A stretch of DNA of 64,000 bases, from assembly GCF_003369795.1 (NCBI RefSeq), contig NZ_CP026730.1:7307001-7371000 (forward strand), in the 5' to 3' direction. This DNA comes from Streptomyces sp. CB09001 (GTDB lineage Bacteria; Actinomycetota; Actinomycetes; Streptomycetales; Streptomycetaceae). This document shows positions 17,431-26,176 of this stretch, piece by piece. The translations under genes were made by a program, and so were the position numbers. The notes beneath the pieces are model-generated. The model had not been told where the DNA came from. It searched no databases and saw nothing but the letters and a program-made list of their open reading frames with translations. Numbering within the stretch: position 1 is the first letter of the stretch; each line of letters opens with the position of its first letter.

Positions 17431-18696
17431 ATGCAGATGCCCAGCGGAGTGCACGCACTGGTCAGGCGGACCCACGAAGAGCGCGTCATGCGTGCGCTGC
17501 AGGAGAACGGCGCCATGAGCCGCGGCGAGATCGCCCGGGTCGTGGGCCTGTCCCGCACCACCCTGTCCGAGATCACCGGCAACCTCCTGCAACGAGGTGC
17601 CATCGTCGTCGTCGACACCGACGCGTCCCGCCGCGAGGGCAGCGGGCGGCCCGCCGAACGGCTGGCGCTCGACCCGGCGTCGGCGCAGTTCATGGGCGTC
17701 GACTTCGGACACCGGCGCGTCCACGTCGTCGTCGCCGACGCCTCGCACGAGATCATGGTCTCCGGGTCCGTCCGGTACGAGGACACCGCGACCTGGGGGA
17801 CCCGCACGCGACTGGCCCTGGAACTGGTCGACCGGCTGAGCGGCGAGGCCGGGGTCCACTACGGGGCGCTGCAGGGCATCGGCATCGGCGTACCCGGTCC
17901 CTACCCGGCCCCGGAGGGGGCGGCCTGGCCGCGCGCCACCGCGGGCACCACCGTGCTGCGCCCGGCACCCGAGGGCGTCGACGTGGCCTTCGCCGAACGC
18001 TTCGACGCCCCGGTCATCGTCGACAACAACACCCGGCTGGCCGCCCTCGCCGAGGCGATCAGCGGCGCCGACAGCGTCGCCGACCTGGTGTACGTACGCC
18101 TGTCGGACGGCGTCGGCGGCGGTCTCGTCGTCGGCGGCCAGCTGGTGACGGGTTCCTCCGGGCTGGCCGGCGAGCTGGGGCACGTGACCGTCGAACCGGC
18201 CGGCCGCCCCTGCCGGTGCGGCAAGCGGGGCTGTCTGGAGACCGTGGCCTCGGTGCCCGGAATCCTCGCCGCCTGCTGGGAGTTCGGCCTGCGCCTGGAG
18301 AACCTCGACGACCTCGCCGCCGCCGTGCGCCGCGCCCACCCCGTCGTGGACCGGGTACTGCGGGAGGCCGCGGGGGCACTGGGCCGGGTGGTGGGCGCCG
18401 CGACCATGATGCTGAACCCGGCGAAGGTGGTCATCGGCGGCGAGATCACCCGGCTGGCGCCCGTCCTCGTGGAACAGGTCGCCGCCACCCTCGCCGCCGA
18501 GATCTTCCCGACCGCGTCGGCCGGACCCGCCGTCGCCGCGGCCCGGCTCTCCGACGACGACGGCGCCATCGGCGCGCTCGCCGCGGTCTTCCACAGCTCA
18601 CCCCTCCTGGCGAGGTATCCCGAAACCGCCGACGTGAAGGGCCGTTCCGATGCACCCCACTCCGCCACCGAAGGAGCCGCCCATGTCCGTCCTTGA
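17431..18696 (+). CDS. ROK-family transcriptional regulator of the sulfatase locus
   Basis: The 421-residue protein has an N-terminal winged HTH (about 10-75; MSRGEIARVVGLSRTTLSEI) and a C-terminal ROK domain (about 90-390) with the zinc motif CRCGKRGCLET and glycine motif GVGGGLVVGGQLVTG. The usual kinase Asp of the ROK active site is replaced (VDNNTRLAAL), as expected for a regulator rather than a sugar kinase. The ATG at 17431 is chosen; a TTG three codons upstream and an ATG two codons downstream are alternatives. It is followed by, and overlaps by 14 bp, the ABC permease gene, and is divergent from the GH43 gene. It probably senses a sugar or sugar sulfate and controls both directions. 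Confidence 0.9.
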   Translation: MQMPSGVHALVRRTHEERVMRALQENGAMSRGEIARVVGLSRTTLSEITGNLLQRGAIVVVDTDASRREGSGRPAERLALDPASAQFMGVDFGHRRVHVVVADASHEIMVSGSVRYEDTATWGTRTRLALELVDRLSGEAGVHYGALQGIGIGVPGPYPAPEGAAWPRATAGTTVLRPAPEGVDVAFAERFDAPVIVDNNTRLAALAEAISGADSVADLVYVRLSDGVGGGLVVGGQLVTGSSGLAGELGHVTVEPAGRPCRCGKRGCLETVASVPGILAACWEFGLRLENLDDLAAAVRRAHPVVDRVLREAAGALGRVVGAATMMLNPAKVVIGGEITRLAPVLVEQVAATLAAEIFPTASAGPAVAAARLSDDDGAIGALAAVFHSSPLLARYPETADVKGRSDAPHSATEGAAHVRP

Positions 18697-19624
18697 CAAG
18701 CGGAGTGCCGGCCAGCGGCACCCGCGGCCCGGGAAGGGGCCCGGGTCCTCGCCCGAGGCCGAAGCGGGAGACACCACTGCGGGAGACACCACTGCGGGAG
18801 ACACCACCGTGGGAGACAGCACCGCGGAAGACAGCACGGCGAGCGCCGACAAGTCCGTGCCGGAGCGCTCCCGTTCCGGCAGGCGCGGGCTGCCGCTCGC
18901 CCTGAACGCCGTGTCCGTCGCACTCGGCATCGCGATCTGGTGGGCCCTCGCGTCCGCCGGTTTCAAGCTGCCGACACCCCCGGAGGTCGTCTCCCGGGCC
19001 TCCACCCTGATCAGCGACGGAACGCTCGCCGACGACGCCCTGGCCAGCCTGACCCGGGTCCTCATCGGCTTCGCCCTGGGCACGGCCGTGGCCGTCCCGG
19101 TCGGCTTCCTGATGGGCTGGTACGGCATCCTGCGCGGACTGATCGAGCCCTGGATCCAGTTCTTCCGCACCATCCCGCCGCTGGCGATCATCCCGCTGGC
19201 CGTGGTCGCCATGGGCATCGACGAGACGCCGAAGATCTTCGTCATCTTCCTGGCCGCGTTCCTGGCCTGTGTGATCTCCACGTTCCAGGGCGTGGTGAAC
19301 GTCGACCGCACCCTGATCAACGCCGCCCGAGTGCTGGGCGCGGGCGACGCCACGATCTTCGCCCGGGTGGTGGTGCCGGCGTCCACCCCCTTCATCCTCG
19401 TCGGCATGCGGGTCGGCCTCGGCTCGGCCTGGGCCACCCTGGTCGCCGCGGAGCTGATCGCCGCCCAGGAGGGCCTCGGCTACCGCATGCAGAACGCCCA
19501 GCTCTACTACGACCTCCCGACCATCTTCGTCGGGCTCATCTCGATCGGGATCCTCGGTCTCCTCATGGACCGCGTCCTCCTCCTCGCCGAACGCAGGCTC
19601 ACCCGATGGCAGGAACGCCGATGA
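18683..19624 (+). CDS. ABC permease, SsuC/TauC-like (sulfonate/nitrate/sulfate-ester type)
   Basis: The 313-residue permease has an unusual hydrophilic N-terminus of about 70 residues with five near-identical pentapeptides (AGDTT type), then about six membrane helices. The EAA-type cytoplasmic loop is AARVLGAGDATIFARVVVPA and the fold matches SsuC/TauC permeases. The ATG at 18683 follows AAGGAG and overlaps the ROK gene by 14 bp. It couples by ATGA to the ATPase gene. Neighbouring sulfatase and FGE genes point to a sulfate ester, sulfonate or related anion as cargo rather than nitrate. Confidence 0.9.
   Translation: MSVLDKRSAGQRHPRPGKGPGSSPEAEAGDTTAGDTTAGDTTVGDSTAEDSTASADKSVPERSRSGRRGLPLALNAVSVALGIAIWWALASAGFKLPTPPEVVSRASTLISDGTLADDALASLTRVLIGFALGTAVAVPVGFLMGWYGILRGLIEPWIQFFRTIPPLAIIPLAVVAMGIDETPKIFVIFLAAFLACVISTFQGVVNVDRTLINAARVLGAGDATIFARVVVPASTPFILVGMRVGLGSAWATLVAAELIAAQEGLGYRMQNAQLYYDLPTIFVGLISIGILGLLMDRVLLLAERRLTRWQERR
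18764..18838 (+). repeat. Five 15-bp tandem repeats in ABC permease N-terminus
   Basis: Five in-frame copies of GCGGGAGACACCACT-like units, the first three almost identical, the last two degenerate. They encode the acidic/Thr-rich pentapeptide array before the first membrane helix. Copy number could vary between strains without breaking the frame. Confidence 0.85.
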
Positions 19625-20433
19625 CCAGCACACCCGCCAAGATCTCCGTCCAGCACGTCACCAAGACCTTCTCGCTGGGCCGGGAGACCTTCACCGCCCT
19701 CGACGACGTATCGCTCGACATCGCGAACCACGAGTTCGTCACCGTCGTCGGCCCCTCGGGCTGCGGCAAGAGCACCCTGATGAACATCCTCGCCGGGCTG
19801 GAGACACCCACCTCCGGCCGCGCCCTGGTGGACGGAGCACCCGTCTCGGGGCCCGGACCCGAACGCGGTGTCATCTTCCAGCAGTACGCCCTGTTCCCCT
19901 GGCTGACCGTACGTCAGAACGTCGAGTTCGGCCTCCGGACCACGGGCGTGCCCAAGCGCGAACGCCGCGCCAAGGCCCAGCACTTCATCGAACTGGTCGG
20001 CCTGGAACGCTTCGCCGACGCGCTCCCCAAGACCCTCTCCGGCGGCATGCGCCAGCGCTGCGCCATCGCCCGCGCCTACGCCGTCGACCCCTCGATCCTG
20101 CTGATGGACGAACCCTTCGGCGCCCTCGACGCGCTCACCCGGGTCAAGCTCCAGGAACAGCTGCTGAAGACCTGGAGCCAGGACAGGCGCACGGTCCTGT
20201 TCATCACCCACGACGTGGACGAGGCCGTGTTCCTGGCCAACCGGGTCGTCGTGATGGCCGCCCGTCCCGGGCGCGTCTACGACGTCGTCGAGGTCGACCC
20301 GGCCATCGAGCGCGACGAGGCCTTCCGGCTCAGCCCCGAGTTCGCCGCGCTGCGCAACCGCGTGTGGCACTCCGTCTACCACCAGGAAGGCCGCACCGCC
20401 GCCCTTTCCGGTTCCCACTCCCCGACGTCATGA
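19621..20433 (+). CDS. ABC transporter ATPase, SsuB/TauB-like
   Basis: The 270-residue ATPase has Walker A GPSGCGKST, Q-loop FQQYALFPW, signature LSGGMRQR, Walker B ILLMDEPFGALD and switch histidine FITHDVDE. It belongs to the sulfonate/taurine/nitrate importer class. The ATG overlaps the permease stop (ATGA). It forms an importer with the permease and the binding protein encoded next. Confidence 0.94.
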   Translation: MTSTPAKISVQHVTKTFSLGRETFTALDDVSLDIANHEFVTVVGPSGCGKSTLMNILAGLETPTSGRALVDGAPVSGPGPERGVIFQQYALFPWLTVRQNVEFGLRTTGVPKRERRAKAQHFIELVGLERFADALPKTLSGGMRQRCAIARAYAVDPSILLMDEPFGALDALTRVKLQEQLLKTWSQDRRTVLFITHDVDEAVFLANRVVVMAARPGRVYDVVEVDPAIERDEAFRLSPEFAALRNRVWHSVYHQEGRTAALSGSHSPTS

Positions 20434-20453
20434 CCCGGAAGGGACTCACCGCC

Positions 20454-21455
20454 ATGTCACCCCTCCTCACCCGCAGAAGCCTCACCACCACCCTCGCCGG
20501 CGCGGCCGCCATGGCACTGCTCGCCGCGTGCGGCGGCGGCTCGTCCTCCGGCGGATCGTCGGACAAGGTGCGCTTCGGCTACATCAACGACTTCAACGGC
20601 GCCAGCCTGATCGCCATCGCCGAGGCCAAGGGCCTGTGGAAGAAGCACGGGCTGTCGGCCGACGCCAAGGTCTTCACCAACGGGCCGCTCCAGATCCAGG
20701 CCCTGGGCACCGACAACCTCGACTTCGGCTACATAGGCCCCGGCGCCATGTGGCTCCCCGCCTCCGGCCAGGCCAAGGTCGTCGCCATCAACACCCTCGG
20801 CAACTCCGACCGGGTCCTCGCCCAGCCGGGCATCACCTCGATGCAGCAGCTCAAGGGCAAGACCGTCGCGGTGCCCGAGGGCACCTCGGGCGACATGATC
20901 CTCTCCCTCGCCCTGGAGAAGGCCGGGATGACCAAGGAGGACCTGAAGGTCGTCCCCATGGACCCGTCCACCATCGTCTCCGCCTTCTCCTCCCGGCAGG
21001 TCGACGGCGCCGGTTTCTGGTACCCGGCCGCGGCGACGATCAAGAAGCAGGTCCCCGACCTCGTCGAACTCGCCAAGAACGCCGACTTCGAAGCGGACGT
21101 CTCCTTCCCCACGGCGTTCGTCGCGGGCAACAAAGTGGTGGCCGACCAGCCGGAGAAGACCAAGAAGGTCCTCGCCGTGCTGCGCGAGGCCATGACGTTC
21201 CGCTCCGAACACACCGACGAGGCGATCGAGCTCACCGCCGACAAGCTGAAGATTCCCGTCGACCAGGTGAAGGCGGACGCCGCGAACAACAAGGTGCTCA
21301 GCGTGGCGGAGCTCGACCGGCTGACCCAGGACGGCACCGTCGTCAAATGGCTGGAGGGCATGAACGACTACTTCGTCAACGCCGGCAAACTGAAGAAGCC
21401 CGCCGACCCGAAGACCTACTACACCGGCGACCTCTTCACGGGAGCGGGCAAGTGA
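20454..21455 (+). CDS. Solute-binding lipoprotein of SsuA/NMT1 type
   Basis: The 333-residue lipoprotein has a twin-arginine-like signal (LTRRSLTTTLAG) and lipobox LLAAC, then an NMT1/SsuA-type binding fold (VRFGYINDFNGASLIAIAEA at the start, GKTVAVPEGTSGDM, and a C-terminal TQDGTVVKWLEGMNDYF). Two starts are possible: ATG 20430 overlaps the ATPase stop, while ATG 20454 has GGAAGG upstream and gives the better signal peptide, so 20454 is used. It delivers substrate to the SsuBC-like importer. Its stop overlaps the sulfatase GTG. Confidence 0.9.
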   Translation: MSPLLTRRSLTTTLAGAAAMALLAACGGGSSSGGSSDKVRFGYINDFNGASLIAIAEAKGLWKKHGLSADAKVFTNGPLQIQALGTDNLDFGYIGPGAMWLPASGQAKVVAINTLGNSDRVLAQPGITSMQQLKGKTVAVPEGTSGDMILSLALEKAGMTKEDLKVVPMDPSTIVSAFSSRQVDGAGFWYPAAATIKKQVPDLVELAKNADFEADVSFPTAFVAGNKVVADQPEKTKKVLAVLREAMTFRSEHTDEAIELTADKLKIPVDQVKADAANNKVLSVAELDRLTQDGTVVKWLEGMNDYFVNAGKLKKPADPKTYYTGDLFTGAGK

Positions 21456-23017
21456 CGCGAGCGAACGAACCCGGCGCGGAGACCGGCCCCCGGACCGGCA
21501 ACCCGTCCGGCCCGCGGCCCGGGGCGTCCCGGAAGAACATCCTCTTCCTCATGACCGACCAGCACCGCACCGACACCCTCGGCGCGTACGGCAACCCGCT
21601 GGCCCACACCCCCGCACTCGACGAACTGGCCGCCACCGGAACCCGCTTCGACCGCTGGTACACCCCCACCGCCATCTGCACCCCGGCCCGCGCCAGCCTG
21701 CTGACCGGCCAGGCCCCCTTCCGGCACAAGCTCCTCGCCAACCACGAACGCAACGTCGGCTACCTCGAGGACCTCGCCGAGGACCAGTTCGCCTTCTCCC
21801 GGGCGCTGCGCGAACACGGCTACAACTGCGGCCTGTTCGGCAAGTGGCACGCCGGGAACCGCCGCACGGCGGCCGACTACGGCTTCGACGGCCCCGAACT
21901 GCCCGGCTGGCACAACCCCGTCGACCACCCGGACTACCTCGCCTACCTCGCCGAACGCGGACTGCCCCCGTACGAGATCAGCGACCGCGTCCGCGGCACC
22001 CTCCCGAACGGCGGCCCCGGGAACCTGCTCGCCGCCCGGCTGCACCAGCCGGTCGAGGCCACCTTCGAGCACTACCTGGCCACCCGCGCCATCGAGCGGC
22101 TGGAACGCTACGCCGCCGACGCCCGCGAACGCGACCAGCCCTTCTTCCTGGCCCTGCACTTCTTCGGACCGCACCTGCCGTACATCCTCCCGGACGAGTA
22201 CTTCGACCTGGTCGACCCGGCGGACGTGGAGCTGCCGCGGTCGGTGTCCGAGACCTTCGAGGGCAAACCCCCGGTCCAGCGCAACTACAGCGCGCACTGG
22301 ACCTTCGACACGATGCCCATCGAGACCACCCGCAAGCTCATCGCCGTCTACTGGGGCTACGTGGCCCTCATCGACCGGCAGATCGGCCGGGTCATGGCTG
22401 CCATGGAGCGGCTCGGCCTCGTGGACGACACGGCGGTGTTCTTCACCTGCGACCACGGGGAGTTCACCGGCTCGCACCGGCTGCACGACAAGGGCCCCGC
22501 GATGTACGAGGACATCTACCGCACACCAGGCCTGCTCCGGGTCCCGGGCGCACCCGGCGGCCAGGTGCGCGACGAGTTCGTCAGCCTCCTCGACTGCACC
22601 GCCACCATCCTCGAACTGGCGGGCCTCGACCCGAAACCCGCCGTCGACTCGCGCAGCCTGCTGCCCCTGGTGCGGGGCGAGACGGTGGAGTGGGACGAGG
22701 ACATCGTCTGCGAGTTCCACGGCCACCACTTCCCCTACCCCCAGCGCATGCTGCGCGAGGACCGGTACAAACTCGTCGTCAACCCCGACTCCGTCAACGA
22801 GCTGTACGACCTGCACACCGACCCCGACGAGCTGCAGAACGTCTACGCCCACCCGGAACAGGCGGAGGTCCGCGGCCGCATGATGCGCCGGCTCTACGAC
22901 GTCCTGCGCGAACGCGGCGACAACTTCTACCACTGGATGACATCGATGTACGACGTCGGCGAGGTGGGCCACGACCCGACCCTGAGCGGGCTCGACGAGT
23001 CCACGTACAGGGCCTAG
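21452..23017 (+). CDS. Cys-type sulfatase
   Basis: The 521-residue sulfatase belongs to the alkaline-phosphatase fold. The formylglycine motif is C76-T-P-A-R80 in ICTPARASLLTG; N-terminal metal site LFLMTDQHR; the second metal cluster is in FFTCDHGEFTG, and the conserved GKWHAG block is present. C76 must be oxidised to formylglycine for activity, and the next gene encodes the enzyme for that. No signal peptide is apparent, so the enzyme should be cytoplasmic and act on imported sulfate esters, agreeing with the upstream importer. The GTG start overlaps the binding-protein stop. The exact ester (aryl, choline, sugar sulfate) cannot be read from sequence. Confidence 0.93.
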   Translation: MTRANEPGAETGPRTGNPSGPRPGASRKNILFLMTDQHRTDTLGAYGNPLAHTPALDELAATGTRFDRWYTPTAICTPARASLLTGQAPFRHKLLANHERNVGYLEDLAEDQFAFSRALREHGYNCGLFGKWHAGNRRTAADYGFDGPELPGWHNPVDHPDYLAYLAERGLPPYEISDRVRGTLPNGGPGNLLAARLHQPVEATFEHYLATRAIERLERYAADARERDQPFFLALHFFGPHLPYILPDEYFDLVDPADVELPRSVSETFEGKPPVQRNYSAHWTFDTMPIETTRKLIAVYWGYVALIDRQIGRVMAAMERLGLVDDTAVFFTCDHGEFTGSHRLHDKGPAMYEDIYRTPGLLRVPGAPGGQVRDEFVSLLDCTATILELAGLDPKPAVDSRSLLPLVRGETVEWDEDIVCEFHGHHFPYPQRMLREDRYKLVVNPDSVNELYDLHTDPDELQNVYAHPEQAEVRGRMMRRLYDVLRERGDNFYHWMTSMYDVGEVGHDPTLSGLDESTYRA

Positions 23018-23055
23018 GCCCTGTCGTCCCACGCACGCGATCGATTCGAGGACCC

Positions 23056-24033
23056 GTGACCCTTACCCACCGCCCGTGCTGCGCCGCCGCGACGGCACCC
23101 GTCGCCGTGGCCGCCCCGTCCCCCGCGGCCGCCGCGGAGCAGGCGCCCGCCGCCCGCCCGCGCTCGACCCGCGGACAGGTGCGCCTGCCGGGCGGTGGGT
23201 TCGCGATGGGGGACGCCTTCGGGGAGGGATACCCGGCCGACGGCGAGACACCCGTGCACACGGTGCGTCTGCGGCCCTTCCACATCGACGAGACCGCCGT
23301 CACCAACGCCCGGTTCGCCGCCTTCGTCAAGGCGACGGGGCACGTGACCGACGCCGAACGCTTCGGCTCCTCGGCCGTCTTCCACCTGGTCGTCGCCGCC
23401 CCGGACGCCGACGTTCTCGGCAACGCCGTCGGCGCCCCCTGGTGGATCAACGTGCGGGGCGCCCACTGGCGCCGCCCCGAGGGCGCACGCTCCGACATCA
23501 CCGGCCGGCAGAACCATCCGGTCGTCCACGTCTCCTGGAACGACGCCACCGCCTACGCGCGGTGGGCCGGCAAGCGCCTGCCCACCGAGGCCGAGTGGGA
23601 GTACGCCGCCCGCGGGGGACTGGCCGGCCGCCGCTACGCCTGGGGCGACGAGCTGACCCCGGGCGGCCGGTGGCGCTGCAACATCTGGCAGGGCCGATTC
23701 CCCCACGTCAACACGGCCGAGGACGGTCACCTGACCACCGCGCCGGTCAAGTCCTACCGGCCCAACGGCCACGGCCTGTGGAACACCGCGGGCAACGTGT
23801 GGGAATGGTGCTCCGACTGGTTCTCGCCCACCTACTACACCCACTCCCCGGCCGCGGACCCGCCCGGCCCCCCGACCGGGACGGCACGGGTCCTGCGCGG
23901 CGGCTCCTACCTGTGCCACGACTCCTACTGCAACCGCTACCGGGTCGCCGCCCGCTCCTCCAACACCCCGGACTCCTCGTCCGGCAACCTCGGCTTCCGC
24001 TGCGCCAACGACGTGGCGCCCCACGGCGATTGA
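23056..24033 (+). CDS. Formylglycine-generating enzyme (FGE, sulfatase maturase)
   Basis: The 325-residue protein is very close to the structurally characterised Streptomyces coelicolor FGE. It oxidises the cysteine of CxPxR motifs to formylglycine using O2 and copper. The active-site cysteines are C287 and C292 in YLCHDSYCNRYRV, five apart as in known FGEs (272/277 in S. coelicolor). Other family blocks: HPVVHVSWNDATAYARWAGK, LPTEAEWEYAARGG, NVWEWCSDWF and SGNLGFRCA. The N-terminal 40 residues are Ala/Pro-rich and poorly conserved; the GTG at 23056 has GAGGA only three bases away, so the start is uncertain. It serves the sulfatase 38 bp upstream and probably other sulfatases in the cell. Confidence 0.94.
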   Translation: MTLTHRPCCAAATAPVAVAAPSPAAAAEQAPAARPRSTRGQVRLPGGGFAMGDAFGEGYPADGETPVHTVRLRPFHIDETAVTNARFAAFVKATGHVTDAERFGSSAVFHLVVAAPDADVLGNAVGAPWWINVRGAHWRRPEGARSDITGRQNHPVVHVSWNDATAYARWAGKRLPTEAEWEYAARGGLAGRRYAWGDELTPGGRWRCNIWQGRFPHVNTAEDGHLTTAPVKSYRPNGHGLWNTAGNVWEWCSDWFSPTYYTHSPAADPPGPPTGTARVLRGGSYLCHDSYCNRYRVAARSSNTPDSSSGNLGFRCANDVAPHGD

Positions 24034-24058
24034 CCGGCGTCCTGGCTGAGTACGGCCG

Positions 24059-24403
24059 TCATGTGCGGATCAGCCGCTGCGTGATCTCCCGGTACTGCCG
24101 CAGGGCGAGCCGGAGCTCCTCGGCATGCGTCTCGGGGTCCTGGTCCCGCCAGCTCTCGTGCAGGACACGACGCTGTTCCGCGAGGGCGTTCGCGAGGTGG
24201 GCCGCGGCGTCGTCGAAGGCGCCCTCCGCCTCCTCCAGCGCCTCGTGGGGCGTGTCGGCGAAGGTGTTGATGGCCTTGCGGAGGCGGTCCAGGACAGCGT
24301 CCCGTTCCGCCGGCGGCAGGAGCGCCTCCGGTGCCGCGGAACGGCGCCCGGTGTGGTGCCGGTCCTGGTCCGAGGGCTGCTGTGCGCGCGTCTGGTCGTA
24401 CAT
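24059..24403 (-). CDS. Small hydrophilic helical protein, function unknown
   Basis: The 114-residue protein is not recognised. It is Gln/Arg/Glu-rich and without signal or membrane segment; long amphipathic stretches (AVLDRLRKAINTFADTP, FDDAAAHLANALAEQRRVL, LRLALRQYREITQRL) predict a helical bundle or coiled coil. GGAAAG lies at normal distance before its ATG, and codon use matches the neighbours, supporting a real gene. It is convergent with the FGE gene, 25 bp away, with no sign of a shared role. Confidence 0.7.
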   Translation of the reverse strand: MYDQTRAQQPSDQDRHHTGRRSAAPEALLPPAERDAVLDRLRKAINTFADTPHEALEEAEGAFDDAAAHLANALAEQRRVLHESWRDQDPETHAEELRLALRQYREITQRLIRT

Positions 24404-24534
24404 GTCGTGTGCCGCTTTCCTGGGGTGCTTGGATCATTGCGTTCCCCGGAGCGGCGCCGCTACGTGCGGGTGCGCCGGACACTGGGTCCGGAAGGGGCCG
24501 GTGGAGCGGAGCGCCGAACCGGTCGCCGGAGGCG

Positions 24535-24564
24535 GAGGGGGCCATGGTACGCGACCGCCCCCTC
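24535..24564 (-). terminator. Hairpin after the small secreted protein gene
   Basis: GAGGGGGC and GCCCCCTC form an 8-bp GC stem with a 14-base loop, starting 13 bp beyond the stop of the small secreted gene. A second small hairpin (CCGGAC-N5-GTCCGG) lies at 24475-24491. Confidence 0.5.
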
Positions 24565-24576
24565 GCCCCGCGCCTT

Positions 24577-24780
24577 TCACCTGCCGAGGATGCCCTGGGG
24601 GAGGAGCGACTGCGGCGAGGTGGCCGGATGCCCCACCTCCAGCGATCCGAGGAGACCGTCCAGGAGCGGACCACCGGGAACACCGGCGGACGGGCCGGGC
24701 ACGGGGGCCGCCTCGGCGAGGGGAGCGGAGACCAGCAGAGCGGTGGCCATGACGGAGACACAGGCGAGCTTCTTGATCAT
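24577..24780 (-). CDS. Small secreted protein, about 67 residues
   Basis: It starts MIKKLACVSVMATALLVSAP, a textbook Sec signal peptide with probable cleavage after AEA, leaving a mature peptide of about 43 residues rich in Pro, Gly and Leu (PLLDGLLGSLEVG). It has no cysteine, so it is not a disulfide-rich toxin or short chaplin. The size and composition recall small Streptomyces exported proteins of unknown role. A longer in-frame start at 24849 would hide the signal and is rejected. The IS110 element lies directly upstream, within about 130 bp, and may have displaced its promoter. Confidence 0.6.
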   Translation of the reverse strand: MIKKLACVSVMATALLVSAPLAEAAPVPGPSAGVPGGPLLDGLLGSLEVGHPATSPQSLLPQGILGR

Positions 24781-24958
24781 GTCCGTCCCAACGAACGGAG
24801 GCCCGGGGGGAAACGCTCGCCGGACGCGTACTGGGCCAGTCGGGTTCACGCGGACGCCAGCCGTGGCACCGGCGGAAGGGGAGCGTGATGGGGGGGTGCC
24901 TCTATGTCCTTCGTCAAGGCGCCCCTGTCGGGTTTGGGGTGATTCGGTCTTGCTGGGG

Positions 24959-26176
24959 TCATGCCGCGAGCTCGACGCCCGCGGGCATGCGGGATTCGTA
25001 GAAGGTGCCGTCTCGGAGCATGGCGAACAGGACGCTGATGCGTTGGCGGGCGAGGCGGAGGAGGGCCTGGGTGTGGGTTTTGCCGCGGGCTCGCTGGCGG
25101 TCGTAGTAGGTGCGGGAGGCGGGGTCGGCGTTCATGCAGGCGAAGGCGGACAGGAACATGGCGCGTTTGAGCTGGCGGTTGCCGCCTCGGGGCGCGTGTT
25201 CGCCGTGGATCGAGGTACCGGACGACTTCGTGGTCGGGGCGAGTCCGGCGTAGGAGGCCAGGTGGGCGGCGGTGGGGAAGCTGGTGCCGTCGCCGACGGT
25301 GACCAGCAGGACGGCGGCGGTCCTGACGCCGACGCCGGGCATCGACGTCAGGACCGGGGAAAGAGGGTGGGCCTCCAGCAGGGCGTTGATCTGGGCTTCC
25401 AGGGCCCGGCGCTGTTCGTGGACAGCGGCGAGAGAGCTGGCCAGGGAGGGCACGACGATGTCGAGGGTGCCGGTTCCCGGGACCACGACGGTCTGCTCGT
25501 CCAGGGCGTCGAAGATGTCGTCGATCAGCCGCTGGGCCATGCGCGGGGCCTTGGGCCGGACGAGCTCGACGAGCCTGCGGCGTCCGGCTTTGCGCAGTGC
25601 GGCCGGAGAGCCGTAGCGCTCCAGCAGCCAAGTGACGGCCTGGTGGTCGAGGCGGGGGCCCAGGACGCGCTCCAGCGAGGGGTGGAACTGGGTGAGCAGG
25701 CCGCGTATCCGGTTGGAGGTGCGGGTGGCCTCGGCCGCGAGGTCCTGGTCGAAGCCGACGAGGACCGAGAGCTCGGCGGTGATCTCGTCGGTGAGCTCCA
25801 GGGAACGCAGGGTGTGCGCCATCGTGCGGGCCGCGTCCGCGATGACCGCTGCGTCCTTCGCGTCGGTCTTGGCCTCGCCGGGATACAGGTCGGCGATCCG
25901 CCGCATCGCCAGGCCGGGCAGGTAGGCGACCTTGCAGCCGGCGTCCCGGGCGACCGTGAGCGGGAGGGCGCCGATGGAAGCGGGCTGGTCCACGATCACC
26001 AGGACCGTGCCGAACTTCGCGGCCAGCTTGTCGAAGACGGCCCGCAGTCTCGGCTCGCTGTTGGGCAGCTGCTTGTCGAGGACCTTCTTCCCGGCCGGGG
26101 TGAGTCCGTGGCCGTGGTGAGCGGTCTTGCCGACGTCCAGGCCGAGGAACACGCCCACGTCTTCGGTGTCGAACAT
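24959..26176 (-). CDS. IS110-family transposase (DEDD/Ser recombinase)
   Basis: The 405-residue full-length transposase has an N-terminal RuvC-like DEDD domain (about 1-160) with VGVFLGLDVGKTAHHGHG, VLVIVDQPASIG and the terminal acidic pair in KTDAKDAAVIADAAR. A C-terminal IS116/IS110/IS902 domain (about 260-370) follows, with SMPGVGVRTAAVLL, ASYAGLAPTTKSSGTS and RGGNRQLKRAMFLSAF; the TKSSG serine region is where the family's catalytic Ser lies. No frameshift is seen, so it may be active. Related enzymes use a structured bridge RNA encoded upstream of the gene to choose donor and target DNA. Confidence 0.94.
   Translation of the reverse strand: MFDTEDVGVFLGLDVGKTAHHGHGLTPAGKKVLDKQLPNSEPRLRAVFDKLAAKFGTVLVIVDQPASIGALPLTVARDAGCKVAYLPGLAMRRIADLYPGEAKTDAKDAAVIADAARTMAHTLRSLELTDEITAELSVLVGFDQDLAAEATRTSNRIRGLLTQFHPSLERVLGPRLDHQAVTWLLERYGSPAALRKAGRRRLVELVRPKAPRMAQRLIDDIFDALDEQTVVVPGTGTLDIVVPSLASSLAAVHEQRRALEAQINALLEAHPLSPVLTSMPGVGVRTAAVLLVTVGDGTSFPTAAHLASYAGLAPTTKSSGTSIHGEHAPRGGNRQLKRAMFLSAFACMNADPASRTYYDRQRARGKTHTQALLRLARQRISVLFAMLRDGTFYESRMPAGVELAA

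Noticed and set aside
24404..24576. Possible small RNA or gene between the two small minus-strand genes
   Set aside because: Only terminator-like hairpins are visible; no ORF with a ribosome site or promoter-like sequence.
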